Source: Bacillus sp. EAC
GTDB lineage: Bacteria; Bacillota; Bacilli; Bacillales; Bacillaceae_G
Reading direction: 5' to 3'
Length of the DNA stretch: 64,000 nt
Assembly (NCBI RefSeq): GCF_002156875.1
Contig: NZ_NCSY01000002.1
Location: forward strand, 124,001 to 188,000
Under the pieces are notes generated by a model. It was not told where the DNA came from. It saw nothing but the letters and a program-made list of their open reading frames with translations, and ran no database searches. Numbering within the stretch: position 1 is the stretch's first letter; each line of letters starts with the position of its first letter. A program made the translations under genes and the position numbers. Positions 21,047 through 30,347 of this stretch are shown piece by piece.

Positions 21047-21367
21047 TTATCGAGAAGTTTTTTCATGCAAGAATAGTATTTCTTCAACTAAGTCTCTAGT
21101 TGTAAGAGTATTCATTAAATGATCTTGTGCATGTATAAGTAAAATATTAATTTCATATTTTTGACCGCCTGCTTCACTTTGTATAAGTGAAGTTTGAGAA
21201 TGATGCGCTTTTTTAAGTTCTTCTTTCGCTTCATTTACTTTTAAACGAGCTCCAGTAAAATTCTCTTCACGGGCTTTATACATTGCTTCCATCAATAAAC
21301 TCTTGGCATTCCCAGAATGTAATATCAGTTGAAATGCAATTTGTTCAATAGTCGTGTCGGTAGGCAT
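21047..21367 (-). CDS. PTS lactose/cellobiose-family EIIA (second copy)
   Basis: 106 residues from the ATG of MPTDTT, preferred over a GTG two codons upstream because GGAGAAGAG is too close to that GTG. Active His lies in LKKAHHSQTSLIQSEAGG, followed by LLIHAQDHLMNTLTTRDL. It is the last gene of an EIIB-EIIC-EIIA operon that carries no glycosidase. It could serve either EIIBC pair; specificity cannot be read from the sequence. Confidence 0.92.
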   Translation of the reverse strand: MPTDTTIEQIAFQLILHSGNAKSLLMEAMYKAREENFTGARLKVNEAKEELKKAHHSQTSLIQSEAGGQKYEINILLIHAQDHLMNTLTTRDLVEEILFLHEKTSR

Positions 21368-21392
21368 TTGCACTCTTCTCCTTCACTGTCTA

Positions 21393-22748
21393 TTAAAGAT
21401 TTAATGAAGTGGAGCTTGTAGTCTCATTTGATCTTTTTACTTCTATTCTCTCTGCTACAACAACAAATGGTAAGTAAATAATAATTGAGATTACAACGTT
21501 AATCGCTGCTAAAGCTGCACCACTCCAGTGACCACCTGTTGCTAAATATCCACCAATAATCGGAGGAGTAACCCAAGGAATTGTAGATACAACCGGATAA
21601 ACGATATGAGATGCAACTGCTAAATAAGAAATAATTGTTAAAACGATTGGCGTAAGAATAAATGGTACTAACCAAACTGGATTTAATACAATTGGTAAAC
21701 CAAAAATGATTGGTTCATTGATATTGAATAATCCTGGAGGTGTACCTAATGCAATCATTTGTTTATGACGTCTACGGTTTACAATGAACATTGCAATAAT
21801 TAAACCGATTGTTGTTCCTGAACCACCCATGTAAACGAAAGCATCTAAGAATGGTCCTGCTAATACAGCATATTTATCTAAATCTGTAACACCTTTTGCA
21901 TATAAATCAATGTTTTGGTTGCCTAATGATGTTAATAATGGTGTTGTAATACCACCTAAAATGTTTGGACCATGTAATCCCATTGCCCAGAATAGATGTA
22001 CAAAGAATGCAATTGCAACTGCAAAGCCTAATGAATCAGCCGCATCCGTTAATGGTTTTACTAGAACTGAATTTAACCATTCGTTAAAGAATACACCGTC
22101 TGAAATGTATAATCTGAATAATAAACCTACTAAAGCAATAATGAAAATTGTTAACATACCAGGTAATAATTTAGCAAATGCTTTAGATACTGCCGGTGGA
22201 ACTCCATCTGGTAATTTGATTGTTAATTGTCTGACTTTTGTTAATCTTACAAAAATTTCTGTCGCAACAATTGCAACGATAATACCTGTAAATAAGGCCG
22301 TAGAGTTTAATGAGTTCCAACTTACAAGTCCCCAAGCACCACCAGTAGCTGTTTTTCCATCTTGTAAAGTTACAGATACCGCTGCTAAAGACTGAGGAAC
22401 TAGTACAAAATAAGAAGCTAAAGCAACAAGCATTGCTTCAAAACCTTCATCGCCATAAGAACGTGCTAGTCTATGTGCAATACCAACAACAGCAAAAACT
22501 GTCATAAATGCAAATGTACCCCACCAAATATCTCCACCTAGTGTTTTCCAGTTTGCACCGAACACAGCTTCCATCATTTTATCGTAGCCATGAATTGCGC
22601 CACCTAAGTTATTAATAAGTACCGCGAATGCTCCAATCATCGTGATTGCAATCATACCAATTAAAGCATCACGAATTGCTAGTAAATGTCTTTGATTACC
22701 AAACTTTGCCGCTGCAGGCATAATATATTTTTCAGCAAAACGCATCAT
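21393..22748 (-). CDS. PTS lactose/cellobiose-family EIIC permease (second copy)
   Basis: 451 residues, the same length as chbC and alike throughout (FAEKYIMPAAAKFGNQRHL, HGPNILGGITTPL, FNINEPIIFGLPIVLNP). The differences concentrate in the last third, around the sugar-facing NEP loop and the C-terminus, so the sugar may differ. It is part of a tandem duplication with the chb operon. Confidence 0.95.
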   Translation of the reverse strand: MMRFAEKYIMPAAAKFGNQRHLLAIRDALIGMIAITMIGAFAVLINNLGGAIHGYDKMMEAVFGANWKTLGGDIWWGTFAFMTVFAVVGIAHRLARSYGDEGFEAMLVALASYFVLVPQSLAAVSVTLQDGKTATGGAWGLVSWNSLNSTALFTGIIVAIVATEIFVRLTKVRQLTIKLPDGVPPAVSKAFAKLLPGMLTIFIIALVGLLFRLYISDGVFFNEWLNSVLVKPLTDAADSLGFAVAIAFFVHLFWAMGLHGPNILGGITTPLLTSLGNQNIDLYAKGVTDLDKYAVLAGPFLDAFVYMGGSGTTIGLIIAMFIVNRRRHKQMIALGTPPGLFNINEPIIFGLPIVLNPVWLVPFILTPIVLTIISYLAVASHIVYPVVSTIPWVTPPIIGGYLATGGHWSGAALAAINVVISIIIYLPFVVVAERIEVKRSNETTSSTSLNL

Positions 22749-22788
22749 TAGAGTACACCTTCTTTTCTCTTTAGTTTTTAATACCCCG

Positions 22789-23091
22789 TTATTTCTTCAA
22801 GTTCAATGCCATTTCTAAAACAGCTTCACCATTCATTAACCCATAATGAACTGGATTAATAACATCTACTGGAATTCCTTTTGGTTCTGCTAGCTTCTTC
22901 ATTTCTGAGGCTAAATATCGAACCTGAGGTCCAAGTAGCAAAACATCCGCTTGATCTAGGTTTTCCTTTGCAGCATCACCTGCAACCGCCCAAATTTTAG
23001 CCTGAATACCTTTCGCCTTGGCTGCTTGCTCCATTTTTGTTACAAGTAAACTAGTCGACATCCCTGCGGAACATACCAATAAGATATTCAT
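22789..23091 (-). CDS. PTS lactose/cellobiose-family EIIB (second copy)
   Basis: 100 residues, Cys 7 in [18 protein letters not shown], and the later stretch [15 protein letters not shown] is almost the same as in ChbB. Ribosome site AGGAGGTGG. It is the first gene of the second operon, behind its own -24/-12 promoter. Confidence 0.95.
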   Translation of the reverse strand: MNILLVCSAGMSTSLLVTKMEQAAKAKGIQAKIWAVAGDAAKENLDQADVLLLGPQVRYLASEMKKLAEPKGIPVDVINPVHYGLMNGEAVLEMALNLKK

Positions 23092-23121
23092 ATTCCACCT
23101 CCTAACTTAATTTTCCCGTAA

Positions 23122-23135
23122 TTGCAACGCTTACA
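23122..23135 (-). promoter_or_regulatory. cre-like site in the leader of the second PTS operon
   Basis: TGTAAGCGTTGCAA on the minus strand, one mismatch to TGWAANCGNTNNCA, in the same position as the site before chbB. Confidence 0.5.
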
Positions 23136-23198
23136 TTTTTACATATAATGACAAAAGAACTAGCGTTACAAAGACAAGCATTTAAATCAATTTTAATA

Positions 23199-23216
23199 TT
23201 GCAAGTATCGTGCCAA
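23199..23216 (-). promoter_or_regulatory. sigma-54 (-24/-12) promoter of the second PTS operon
   Basis: Minus strand TTGGCACGATACTTGCAA, canonical GG/GC spacing, about 108 bp before the EIIB start: the same geometry as the chb promoter. Confidence 0.9.
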
Positions 23217-23251
23217 TTTTCTAAATAGTCTTCAAATAATATTTTTTTATA

Positions 23252-23280
23252 AAAAAAAACCTTGAATAATCAAGGTTTTA
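23252..23280 (-). terminator. terminator of the DUF6509-like gene
   Basis: Minus strand AAAACCTTG, loop, CAAGGTTTT, followed by a long T-run. It stops leftward transcription just before the -24/-12 promoter. Confidence 0.85.
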
Positions 23281-23308
23281 TCATTTATGTATTTAGTTTA
23301 GAAATTCT

Positions 23309-23418
23309 AGTGTTTTGACAGTGTGTACGAATTATACTACTGTGTTAACGGATAACTAGCAGTGTGTTGACAAACTAGACTATTTTTCCTATAAAAAATT
23401 AGCATGTGTGTTCATAAT
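23309..23418. promoter_or_regulatory. second GTGTGT cluster, probable activator enhancer
   Basis: TAGTGTTTTGACA (23309), CAGTGTGTACGAA (23320), CTGTGTTAACG (23340), CAGTGTGTTGACA (23360) and CATGTGTGTTCATA (about 23404). It lies 95-205 bp upstream of the second -24/-12 promoter. The elements sit in the 3' untranslated region of the leftward gene at 23432-23734. Confidence 0.6.
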
Positions 23419-23431
23419 AACACATTAATGC

Positions 23432-23734
23432 TTAAGCCTCTTCATCTTCACCAGATAGATGAGTTTTACAGAATTCAAGAACTTCTAATTCTTCATCTTC
23501 TTCCAAATCAAAATCTAAATACTCATTCGATTCGACTTCAAATAAATCATATTTAATAATTTTTGACTCTCCGCCTTTTACTCCAAATAGTGCTTTTATG
23601 TAAATTCCTTTTTCATTGTACAATTCATCATCTTCTGGAACATCGATAAATAAAATGAATTCGTATCGATCACCCTCGATTATCCCAAATGGATCTTTTA
23701 TTTCTTCAACAGTGTATTCTTTAATTTTTAACAC
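23432..23734 (-). CDS. small acidic protein, DUF6509-like
   Basis: 100 residues from a GTG start (LKIKEYTVEEI); the ribosome site GAAGGGA is well placed for this GTG and no upstream ATG has one. The wording YTVEEIKDPFGIIEGDRYEFIL and the very acidic C-terminus match my recollection of the uncharacterised Bacillus family DUF6509. There is no signal peptide or membrane segment. Function unknown. Its 3' region contains the enhancer cluster of the second PTS operon. Confidence 0.7.
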   Translation of the reverse strand: MLKIKEYTVEEIKDPFGIIEGDRYEFILFIDVPEDDELYNEKGIYIKALFGVKGGESKIIKYDLFEVESNEYLDFDLEEDEELEVLEFCKTHLSGEDEEA

Positions 23735-23794
23735 GCAAACATTCCCTTCAATCATAATATTTACTATTATACACAAAGAAATAAACAAAAAGAA

Positions 23795-23892
23795 AGACGC
23801 CTACCGCAGTAGACGTCTGATGCGTTTGAGGCGAGAAACCGGGCGACCACATTCGCGCGTTTAGCTTACGCATATCTCTCGACTTACTCAAA
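23795..23892 (-). ncRNA. candidate structured RNA with 3' terminator
   Basis: A GC-rich island in AT-rich surroundings. On the minus strand it ends in a terminator hairpin (23795-23818: AGACGTCTAC, GCGG loop region, GTAGGCGTCT, then TTCTTTTTG). Upstream of this TTTGAG/CTCAAA (23825-23830 with 23887-23892), CGAGA/TCTCG (23832-23836 with 23877-23881) and an inner GCGA/TCGC hairpin (23843-23856) are nested. It may be an independent sRNA or the 3' end of the 51-codon ORF transcript upstream. No family name is claimed. Confidence 0.45.
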
Positions 23893-24008
23893 TTAGCTCA
23901 TCGCAAATAAAACTATAACATGCCAAGGTTTAGAAAGCAATAGAATGCTAACTGGTAAATAATCCTTTATCAGGGAAATTCAAACCGTAAATCACGTGAA
24001 ACGATCAA

Positions 24009-24164
24009 TTAGATACAAAACTTAATATATTTCAAATCAACACAGTACTTCTTTCTTGGTAAATTTGAATATAATTTATATGTCTCTTTGAGCCTCAACT
24101 CTCTATCTAATTCTTCTTTATTTAATTTTAAAATCTCCTGTAAAACACAAATGTTCATGTCCAT
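24009..24164 (-). CDS. predicted 51-residue protein, unknown
   Basis: A 51-codon frame with a strong ribosome site (AAAGGAGGG, then ACTCAT before ATG). The protein starts MDMNICVLQEILKLNKEELD, is charged in its first half (predicted helix about 8-35) and ends in LKYIKFCI. It has two Cys near its ends besides the start region. I do not recognise it. It lies between the tRNA-Arg and the structured GC-rich element, same strand. It could be a real small protein because of the ribosome site and independent position. Confidence 0.5.
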   Translation of the reverse strand: MDMNICVLQEILKLNKEELDRELRLKETYKLYSNLPRKKYCVDLKYIKFCI

Positions 24165-24282
24165 ATGAGTCCCTCCTTTTTCTTACTATAAATATATTCT
24201 TTTAAGGGGAGAGAACCCATTCATCATTCGATTGAGTATAATTACATCTTTAGTCGTATTTCTTAAGGCTAGAAATAAAAAT

Positions 24283-24316
24283 AAACCATGTAACTTTACA
24301 AAAAGTCACATGGTTT
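24283..24316 (-). terminator. terminator of the tRNA-Arg gene
   Basis: Arms AAACCATGTAAC (24283-24294) and GTCACATGGTTT (24305-24316), one mismatch, followed on the minus strand by ATTTTTATTTCT. Confidence 0.8.
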
Positions 24317-24328
24317 ATTGCAATTTAG

Positions 24329-24402
24329 CGCGCTCGACAGGATTCGAACCTGCGACACACGGTACCGGAAACCGATGCTCTATCCAACTGAGCTACGAAC
24401 GC
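24329..24402 (-). tRNA. tRNA-Arg (anticodon CCG)
   Basis: 74-nt cloverleaf on the minus strand. The acceptor GCGTTCG pairs with CGAGCGC, D stem GCTC/GAGC, anticodon loop TTCCGGT with anticodon CCG (reads CGG), T arm GCAGG-TTCGAAT-CCTGT. The 3' CCA is not encoded. The gene is alone, with its own terminator. Confidence 0.95.
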
Positions 24403-24482
24403 ATATCGTATTGGCTTAGCTATAATTATATCGTTAGAATGTATTAACCGCAATGATTTAAACACTTTCTTTTGTTATTAAG

Positions 24483-24533
24483 TTAGAAAAGTAGATGCAC
24501 TAACTAAATCATTAAATGCATCTACTTTTCTAA
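24483..24533 (-). terminator. 17-bp hairpin after the GH1 gene
   Basis: Perfect arms TTAGAAAAGTAGATGCA / TGCATCTACTTTTCTAA with a 17-nt loop, directly beyond the stop of the phospho-beta-glucosidase. The U-rich part is inside the stem rather than behind it. Confidence 0.7.
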
Positions 24534-24540
24534 AGATTAC

Positions 24541-25998
<1,458 letters not shown>

Positions 25999-26027
25999 TT
26001 AGTCTTTTCCTCTTTACACTGCCATCA

Positions 26028-26056
26028 TAATTTCTGAAATGCATTTCAGGTCAATC
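26028..26056 (-). promoter_or_regulatory. promoter and LacI-type operator of the GH1 gene
   Basis: Perfect 16-bp palindrome CTGAAATGCATTTCAG at 26034-26049 sits between a -35 TTGACC and a -10-like TATGAT (19-nt spacing) on the minus strand. This is the classical position for a LacI-family repressor site; it also resembles a cre. Confidence 0.7.
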
Positions 26057-26266
26057 TATATTTAATATATATTTAGGTTCTTTCTAAAAGATTGTTGTTT
26101 TTAAAAATGTTTAGCAATTACAAACTATGATAAAGAGGATGATTGGAGAGAAGATCTACTAAGTTCTATGTTTATTAGCCAGAAAGTTAAAGAAACATCC
26201 ACAAAATCGAGTACTATGATAATGTAATATATAAGAAATTATGTTTTAAATTAAAGGGGACTTGAT

Positions 26267-27235
26267 ATGTTAAATATTAAAGAAATTGCAAAAATATCAA
26301 ATGTATCACCAAGTACCGTTTCAAGAGTCTTAAATAACCATCCACATGTAAAAGAAGAGACGAAAAGAAACGTCCTCAGAGTCATTGAGCAATTTGATTA
26401 TGTACCTAATTTAAACGCCGTTAAACTTAAAAAAGGAAGAAATTTTTTAATTGGAATCATTACTCCTCTAATTAATGAGATTTCTTTACCATACATTTCT
26501 AGCTTTATTTCAATTGCAAATGAACACAGTTATAAAACAATTACATATACAACAAATTACGAAACAAATGGTGAACTAGAAGGACTAGAGGCGTTACGAA
26601 GAAAAGAAATCGATGCAATCGTCATTACAGTACGAACCTCAAACTGGAGTGAAATTGAGCATTATTGTAAATACGGTCCAATTGTCGCTTTGGAAAGAGT
26701 TGATTCCGATCTCGTCCCATCTGTCTATCTCGATCAATATATAGGCTACCATATGGCTTTGAATCATTTAATCCAGAAAGGTTACCGTAAAATTGGCAAC
26801 GCCTTCGGAAGAATGAATGGATTAAATACAATTAGAAGAATACAAGCTTACAAAGATGTTTTAACAGAAAATAAGATACCAATTATTGAGGACTTTACAT
26901 TTACAGAAATATACTCAAGTTCTGATGGAGAAAAGATTGTAAATAAATTATTAGAATTAGATGAACGACCAGATGCAATCATCTGTGCAAATGATTATGT
27001 GGCTGCCGGTATCGTTTCTGAAGCAAAACGTAATGGACTTATGATTCCAAAAGACTTAGCTGTAATTGGCTTTGATAATCATCTAATGTCACGTATTCTA
27101 GATATTACGACGATTCATAATCCAATTAAACAACAAGCAGAAAATGCTTTTATATTAATCTATGAACAACTAGAAAAAATCCCTCAAACTCCTAAAGCCC
27201 TTCATTTTAATTTAATCACAAGAAAAACTACATAA
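26267..27235 (+). CDS. LacI-family transcriptional repressor
   Basis: 322 residues. The helix-turn-helix and hinge are NIKEIAKISNVSPSTVSRVLNNHPHVKEET and the periplasmic-binding-like domain (about 60-322) contains DAIICANDYVAAGI and LAVIGFDNHLMSRI. It is divergent from the GH1 gene, with a perfect palindrome between them, so a local repressor of the phospho-beta-glucosidase relieved by a phosphorylated sugar is the likely role. Start supported by AAAGGGGACTTGAT. Confidence 0.92.
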   Translation: MLNIKEIAKISNVSPSTVSRVLNNHPHVKEETKRNVLRVIEQFDYVPNLNAVKLKKGRNFLIGIITPLINEISLPYISSFISIANEHSYKTITYTTNYETNGELEGLEALRRKEIDAIVITVRTSNWSEIEHYCKYGPIVALERVDSDLVPSVYLDQYIGYHMALNHLIQKGYRKIGNAFGRMNGLNTIRRIQAYKDVLTENKIPIIEDFTFTEIYSSSDGEKIVNKLLELDERPDAIICANDYVAAGIVSEAKRNGLMIPKDLAVIGFDNHLMSRILDITTIHNPIKQQAENAFILIYEQLEKIPQTPKALHFNLITRKTT

Positions 27236-27354
27236 ACTTTCGTTTAAAAATAGGAAAAGTCGTTAATGATGTTGAAGTATTACATAATGTATTTTTTTTA
27301 AATGCGTTAATTTTATTTAGCTCATAGAATACACTGAATGTAGCATCTCTTTTA
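27236..27354. other. upstream part of the clpP regulatory region, nothing specific seen
   Basis: AT-rich spacer between the LacI-type gene and the clpP promoter. No obvious terminator for the LacI-type gene was found here. Confidence 0.4.
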
Positions 27355-27384
27355 TTTGACCTTTTCTGACCTTAAAGGTATTAT
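27355..27384 (+). promoter_or_regulatory. sigma-A promoter of clpP overlapped by a CtsR operator
   Basis: TTGACC (27356-27361), 17-nt spacer, TATTAT (27379-27384). The complement of 27355-27373 reads AAGGTCAGAAAAGGTCAAA, the CtsR tandem heptad. CtsR should repress clpP until heat or protein stress, as in other bacilli. Confidence 0.9.
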
Positions 27385-27426
27385 TGAATTAATCAATCTT
27401 TTGTTTTAAAAAGGAGGAGAAAAATA

Positions 27427-28020
27427 ATGAATTTAATTCCTACAGTTATTGAACAAACAAGTCGTGGTGAACGTGCTTATGATATTTACTCTCGTCTTTT
27501 AAAAGACCGTATCATCATGTTAGGTAGTGCTATTGACGATAATGTTGCCAACTCAATTGTTTCTCAGCTTTTATTTTTAGCTGCTGAAGATCCAGAGAAG
27601 GACATCTCACTTTACATAAACAGCCCAGGTGGTAGTATCACTGCTGGTATGGCTATTTATGACACAATGAACTTTATCAAGCCTCAAGTATCGACTATCT
27701 GTATCGGTATGGCAGCTTCTATGGGTGCATTCTTATTAGCTGCAGGTGAAAAAGGTAAACGTTTCGCTCTTCCAAATTCAGAAGTAATGATTCACCAACC
27801 ATTAGGTGGTGCACAAGGTCAGGCTACTGAAATTGAAATTGCTGCAAAACGCATTTTATTCTTACGTGATAAGTTAAACGGAATTCTTGCAGAGCGTACT
27901 GGTCAACCTTTAGAAACAATCGAGCGTGACACAGAACGTGATAACTTTATGACTGCAGACCGTGCATTAGAATACGGATTAATTGATAAAGTAATCTCAA
28001 GCCCAACAGCGATTAAATAA
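27427..28020 (+). CDS. clpP: ATP-dependent Clp protease proteolytic subunit
   Basis: 197 residues. Catalytic Ser in [14 protein letters not shown] (about 98), His in [12 protein letters not shown] (about 123) and Asp in [15 protein letters not shown] (about 172). It forms the tetradecameric chamber used by ClpX/ClpC for protein quality control and regulated degradation. Ribosome site AAGGAGGAG. Controlled by CtsR (see operator). A terminator follows directly. Confidence 0.98.
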   Translation: MNLIPTVIEQTSRGERAYDIYSRLLKDRIIMLGSAIDDNVANSIVSQLLFLAAEDPEKDISLYINSPGGSITAGMAIYDTMNFIKPQVSTICIGMAASMGAFLLAAGEKGKRFALPNSEVMIHQPLGGAQGQATEIEIAAKRILFLRDKLNGILAERTGQPLETIERDTERDNFMTADRALEYGLIDKVISSPTAIK

Positions 28021-28028
28021 AATAAAAG

Positions 28029-28060
28029 AACTAGCCGATATTTTTCGGCTAGTTTTTTTT
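28029..28060 (+). terminator. terminator of clpP
   Basis: AACTAGCCGA / TCGGCTAGTT, 6-nt loop, then a run of T's. Confidence 0.9.
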
Positions 28061-28068
28061 ATAAAAAA

Positions 28069-28096
28069 TAGGACACCCAACATCGTGAATGTCCTA
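28069..28096 (-). terminator. terminator of the rapZ-crh operon
   Basis: Minus strand TAGGACA / TGTCCTA with partially paired interior, followed by TTTTTTAT. It lies a few bases after the crh stop. Confidence 0.75.
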
Positions 28097-28101
28097 CATC
28101 A

Positions 28102-28359
28102 TTAAATTTCTTCTCCGATAAAGTTTAAAACTTCTTTCATTGCTTCAACTTCATCATCACCTGTTACAGTAATAAGTACTTCTTCACCGTAAGGTACAGC
28201 AAGACTCATTACTCCCATAATACTTTTTACGTTTACTTGTTTCCCTTTATATTCTAATAAAACTTCCGAGCGAAACCTCGTTGCGACTTGAACGAATTGT
28301 GCTGCCGGGCGGGCTTGAATACCAGTTTCCAATAACACTCTTCCTTTTTTCTCTAACAT
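28102..28359 (-). CDS. crh: Crh, catabolite-repression HPr-like protein
   Basis: 85 residues, exactly the B. subtilis Crh length, from the ATG with GGGAGAG upstream. Crh keeps the regulatory serine in VKSIMGVMSLAVP (about 46) but has Gln in place of the catalytic His (GIQARPAAQF), so it cannot pass phosphate in the PTS. Phosphorylated by HprK it acts as a corepressor of CcpA. hprK (38432) and several cre-like sites are in this window. Confidence 0.95.
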   Translation of the reverse strand: MLEKKGRVLLETGIQARPAAQFVQVATRFRSEVLLEYKGKQVNVKSIMGVMSLAVPYGEEVLITVTGDDEVEAMKEVLNFIGEEI

Positions 28360-28379
28360 AATCTTCTCTCCCAAATCAT

Positions 28380-29330
28380 TTATTTAATTTTTATTGGTTC
28401 ACCAGCTCTAAGTTTATCAGCAATTTCATCAATTTTTCTTAATCGATGGTTTATTCCCGATTTACTAATTGCTCCACTTGAAACCATTTCACCTAATTCT
28501 TTTAATGTTACATCTTCATACTCCACTCGTAGTTCTGCAATTTCTCGTAATTTAGGAGGTAAAATATCTAACCCAACAGAGCTTTGAATATAACGAATAT
28601 TTTCAATTTGTCTAAACGCCGCACTTATCGTTTTGTTTAAGTTTGCAGTTTCACAATTTACTAAACGATTAACACTGTTTCTCATATCTCTGACGATACG
28701 AATATCTTCAAATCTTAATAATGCCGAATGAGCCCCAACAATATTTAAAAACTCAGTAATTTTTTCTGCTTCTTTTAAATAAGTTATGTGACCTTTACGT
28801 CTTTCTAAAGTTTTGGCATTTAAGCCAAATTCATTCATTAGTCGGCAAATTTCCTCTGTGTGTTCTTTATATAAAGAAAAAATTTCTAAATGATAAGATG
28901 ATGTTTCAGGATTATTTACTGAACCACCCGCTAAAAATGCACCTCTTAAATAGGAGCGTTTACAACATTTCTTCTCAATTAGTTCATTTGCAATTTCATT
29001 TGTAAAAGTAAAACCTTCACCAGTAATATAAAGGCTATTTAATATCTCTTTTGCTTCTTCTTTTATCCGAACAATGTATACATTATTCTTTTTAAGTCGC
29101 ATTTTTTTACGAACGAGTAATTCAACGTCCACATCATAAACACGTTTAATTAAGACATAAATTCTTCTAGCAATTGCAGCATTTTCTGTCACTACATCAA
29201 CTATGAATTGGCGATTCGCAAATGATAAAGAACCATTCATTCTAATTAATGATGATAATTCTGATTTCGAACAACAATCCTTTATCTCTATTGTTGTTAA
29301 TTCTTTCTTCGTTTCTGATGCAAAGGACAT
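28380..29330 (-). CDS. whiA: WhiA, DNA-binding protein
   Basis: 316 residues from [12 protein letters not shown], the same length as B. subtilis WhiA; a GTG three codons upstream is inside the ribosome site region AGGAGGGGG. The N-terminal LAGLIDADG-like homing-endonuclease fold (about 1-200, containing [17 protein letters not shown]) and the C-terminal helix-turn-helix (about 245-310, [18 protein letters not shown]) are both visible. It affects cell division and chromosome segregation in Bacillus. It follows yvcK by about 36 bp in the rapZ operon. Confidence 0.96.
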   Translation of the reverse strand: MSFASETKKELTTIEIKDCCSKSELSSLIRMNGSLSFANRQFIVDVVTENAAIARRIYVLIKRVYDVDVELLVRKKMRLKKNNVYIVRIKEEAKEILNSLYITGEGFTFTNEIANELIEKKCCKRSYLRGAFLAGGSVNNPETSSYHLEIFSLYKEHTEEICRLMNEFGLNAKTLERRKGHITYLKEAEKITEFLNIVGAHSALLRFEDIRIVRDMRNSVNRLVNCETANLNKTISAAFRQIENIRYIQSSVGLDILPPKLREIAELRVEYEDVTLKELGEMVSSGAISKSGINHRLRKIDEIADKLRAGEPIKIK

Positions 29331-29366
29331 TTGAATCACCCCCTCCTTTTTATCTCTCGTAAAAAA

Positions 29367-30347
29367 TCATTTATTTTTACCCTTTTTAATTTTCGTAGGA
29401 ATTAAATCGCACAATATTTCCGCTAACTTCACTGTATCATGCCTTATTACATTATTATCATATTTAACAATTGGCTTATTAACAATTTCTAGCTGTAAGT
29501 CATTCAGTGCATTATAGTCTAATTCAACTTGTTGAGATAACTCTTCACTATATCGTTTCAATACTTGCTTCGGTATATTTCCTTCATTAACAATAATTGT
29601 ATTAATAAAGCTACAATCCATATGTTGATATAACGCCTTTACATGATCACTAGCGGTATATTGTAATGTTTCACCTGCTTGGGTCATCACATTACATACA
29701 TATACTTTTTTCGCTTTTGAAGTAAGGACAGCTTTACCTAGGTCCGTTACTAATAGATTAGGTAAGATACTTGTATATAAACTTCCAGGACCGATGACAA
29801 TTAAATCTGCTTTTCCAATTTCATCAATTGCTTCCTGTATAGGTTCTAAATTTCCTGGAGATAAAAATACACGCTCAATTTTTTTACCTGAGTAAGGAAT
29901 TTTCGACTCCCCAGAAACAATCGTTCCATCTTCTAACTCAGCTTTTAAAACAACACTTTGATTCGCAGCTGGAATTACTTTCCCTCTTACATTTAATACT
30001 TTTCTCATTTCAATTATCGCTCGATAAAAATCACCAGTTATAGAAGTCATTGCACTTAACATTAAATTCCCGAGCGAATGACCGGATAAATCACCAGTCG
30101 AAGTAAATCGGTGTTGGAATAACTCCTCTAACATTGGTTCAACATCCGATAATGCCGCTAAAACGTTTCGTACATCACCTGGTGGCGGTATCTTCAATTC
30201 ATCGCGCAATCGTCCTGAACTTCCCCCATCATCAGCAACAGTCACAATTGCTGTAATATCAACAGGATGCTTCTTTAACCCACGGACTAACACGGATAAG
30301 CCAGTACCTCCACCGATAATGACAATTTTAGATTGCTGGCTAGCCAT
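29367..30347 (-). CDS. yvcK: YvcK, gluconeogenesis factor (CofD-like)
   Basis: 326 residues. It has an N-terminal nucleotide-binding IVIIGGGTGLSVLVRGL, the VTVADDGGSSGRLRDEL motif and LIVIGPGSLYTSILPNLL. It binds UDP-sugars and is needed for cell shape on gluconeogenic carbon sources. Its ATG overlaps the rapZ stop (TAATG), showing translational coupling. Confidence 0.95.
   Translation of the reverse strand: MASQQSKIVIIGGGTGLSVLVRGLKKHPVDITAIVTVADDGGSSGRLRDELKIPPPGDVRNVLAALSDVEPMLEELFQHRFTSTGDLSGHSLGNLMLSAMTSITGDFYRAIIEMRKVLNVRGKVIPAANQSVVLKAELEDGTIVSGESKIPYSGKKIERVFLSPGNLEPIQEAIDEIGKADLIVIGPGSLYTSILPNLLVTDLGKAVLTSKAKKVYVCNVMTQAGETLQYTASDHVKALYQHMDCSFINTIIVNEGNIPKQVLKRYSEELSQQVELDYNALNDLQLEIVNKPIVKYDNNVIRHDTVKLAEILCDLIPTKIKKGKNK

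Noticed and set aside
21910-22395. 161-codon frame antisense to the second EIIC gene
   Set aside because: Shadow of a membrane-protein gene; a similar shadow lies opposite chbC, as expected for paralogues. No start signal.
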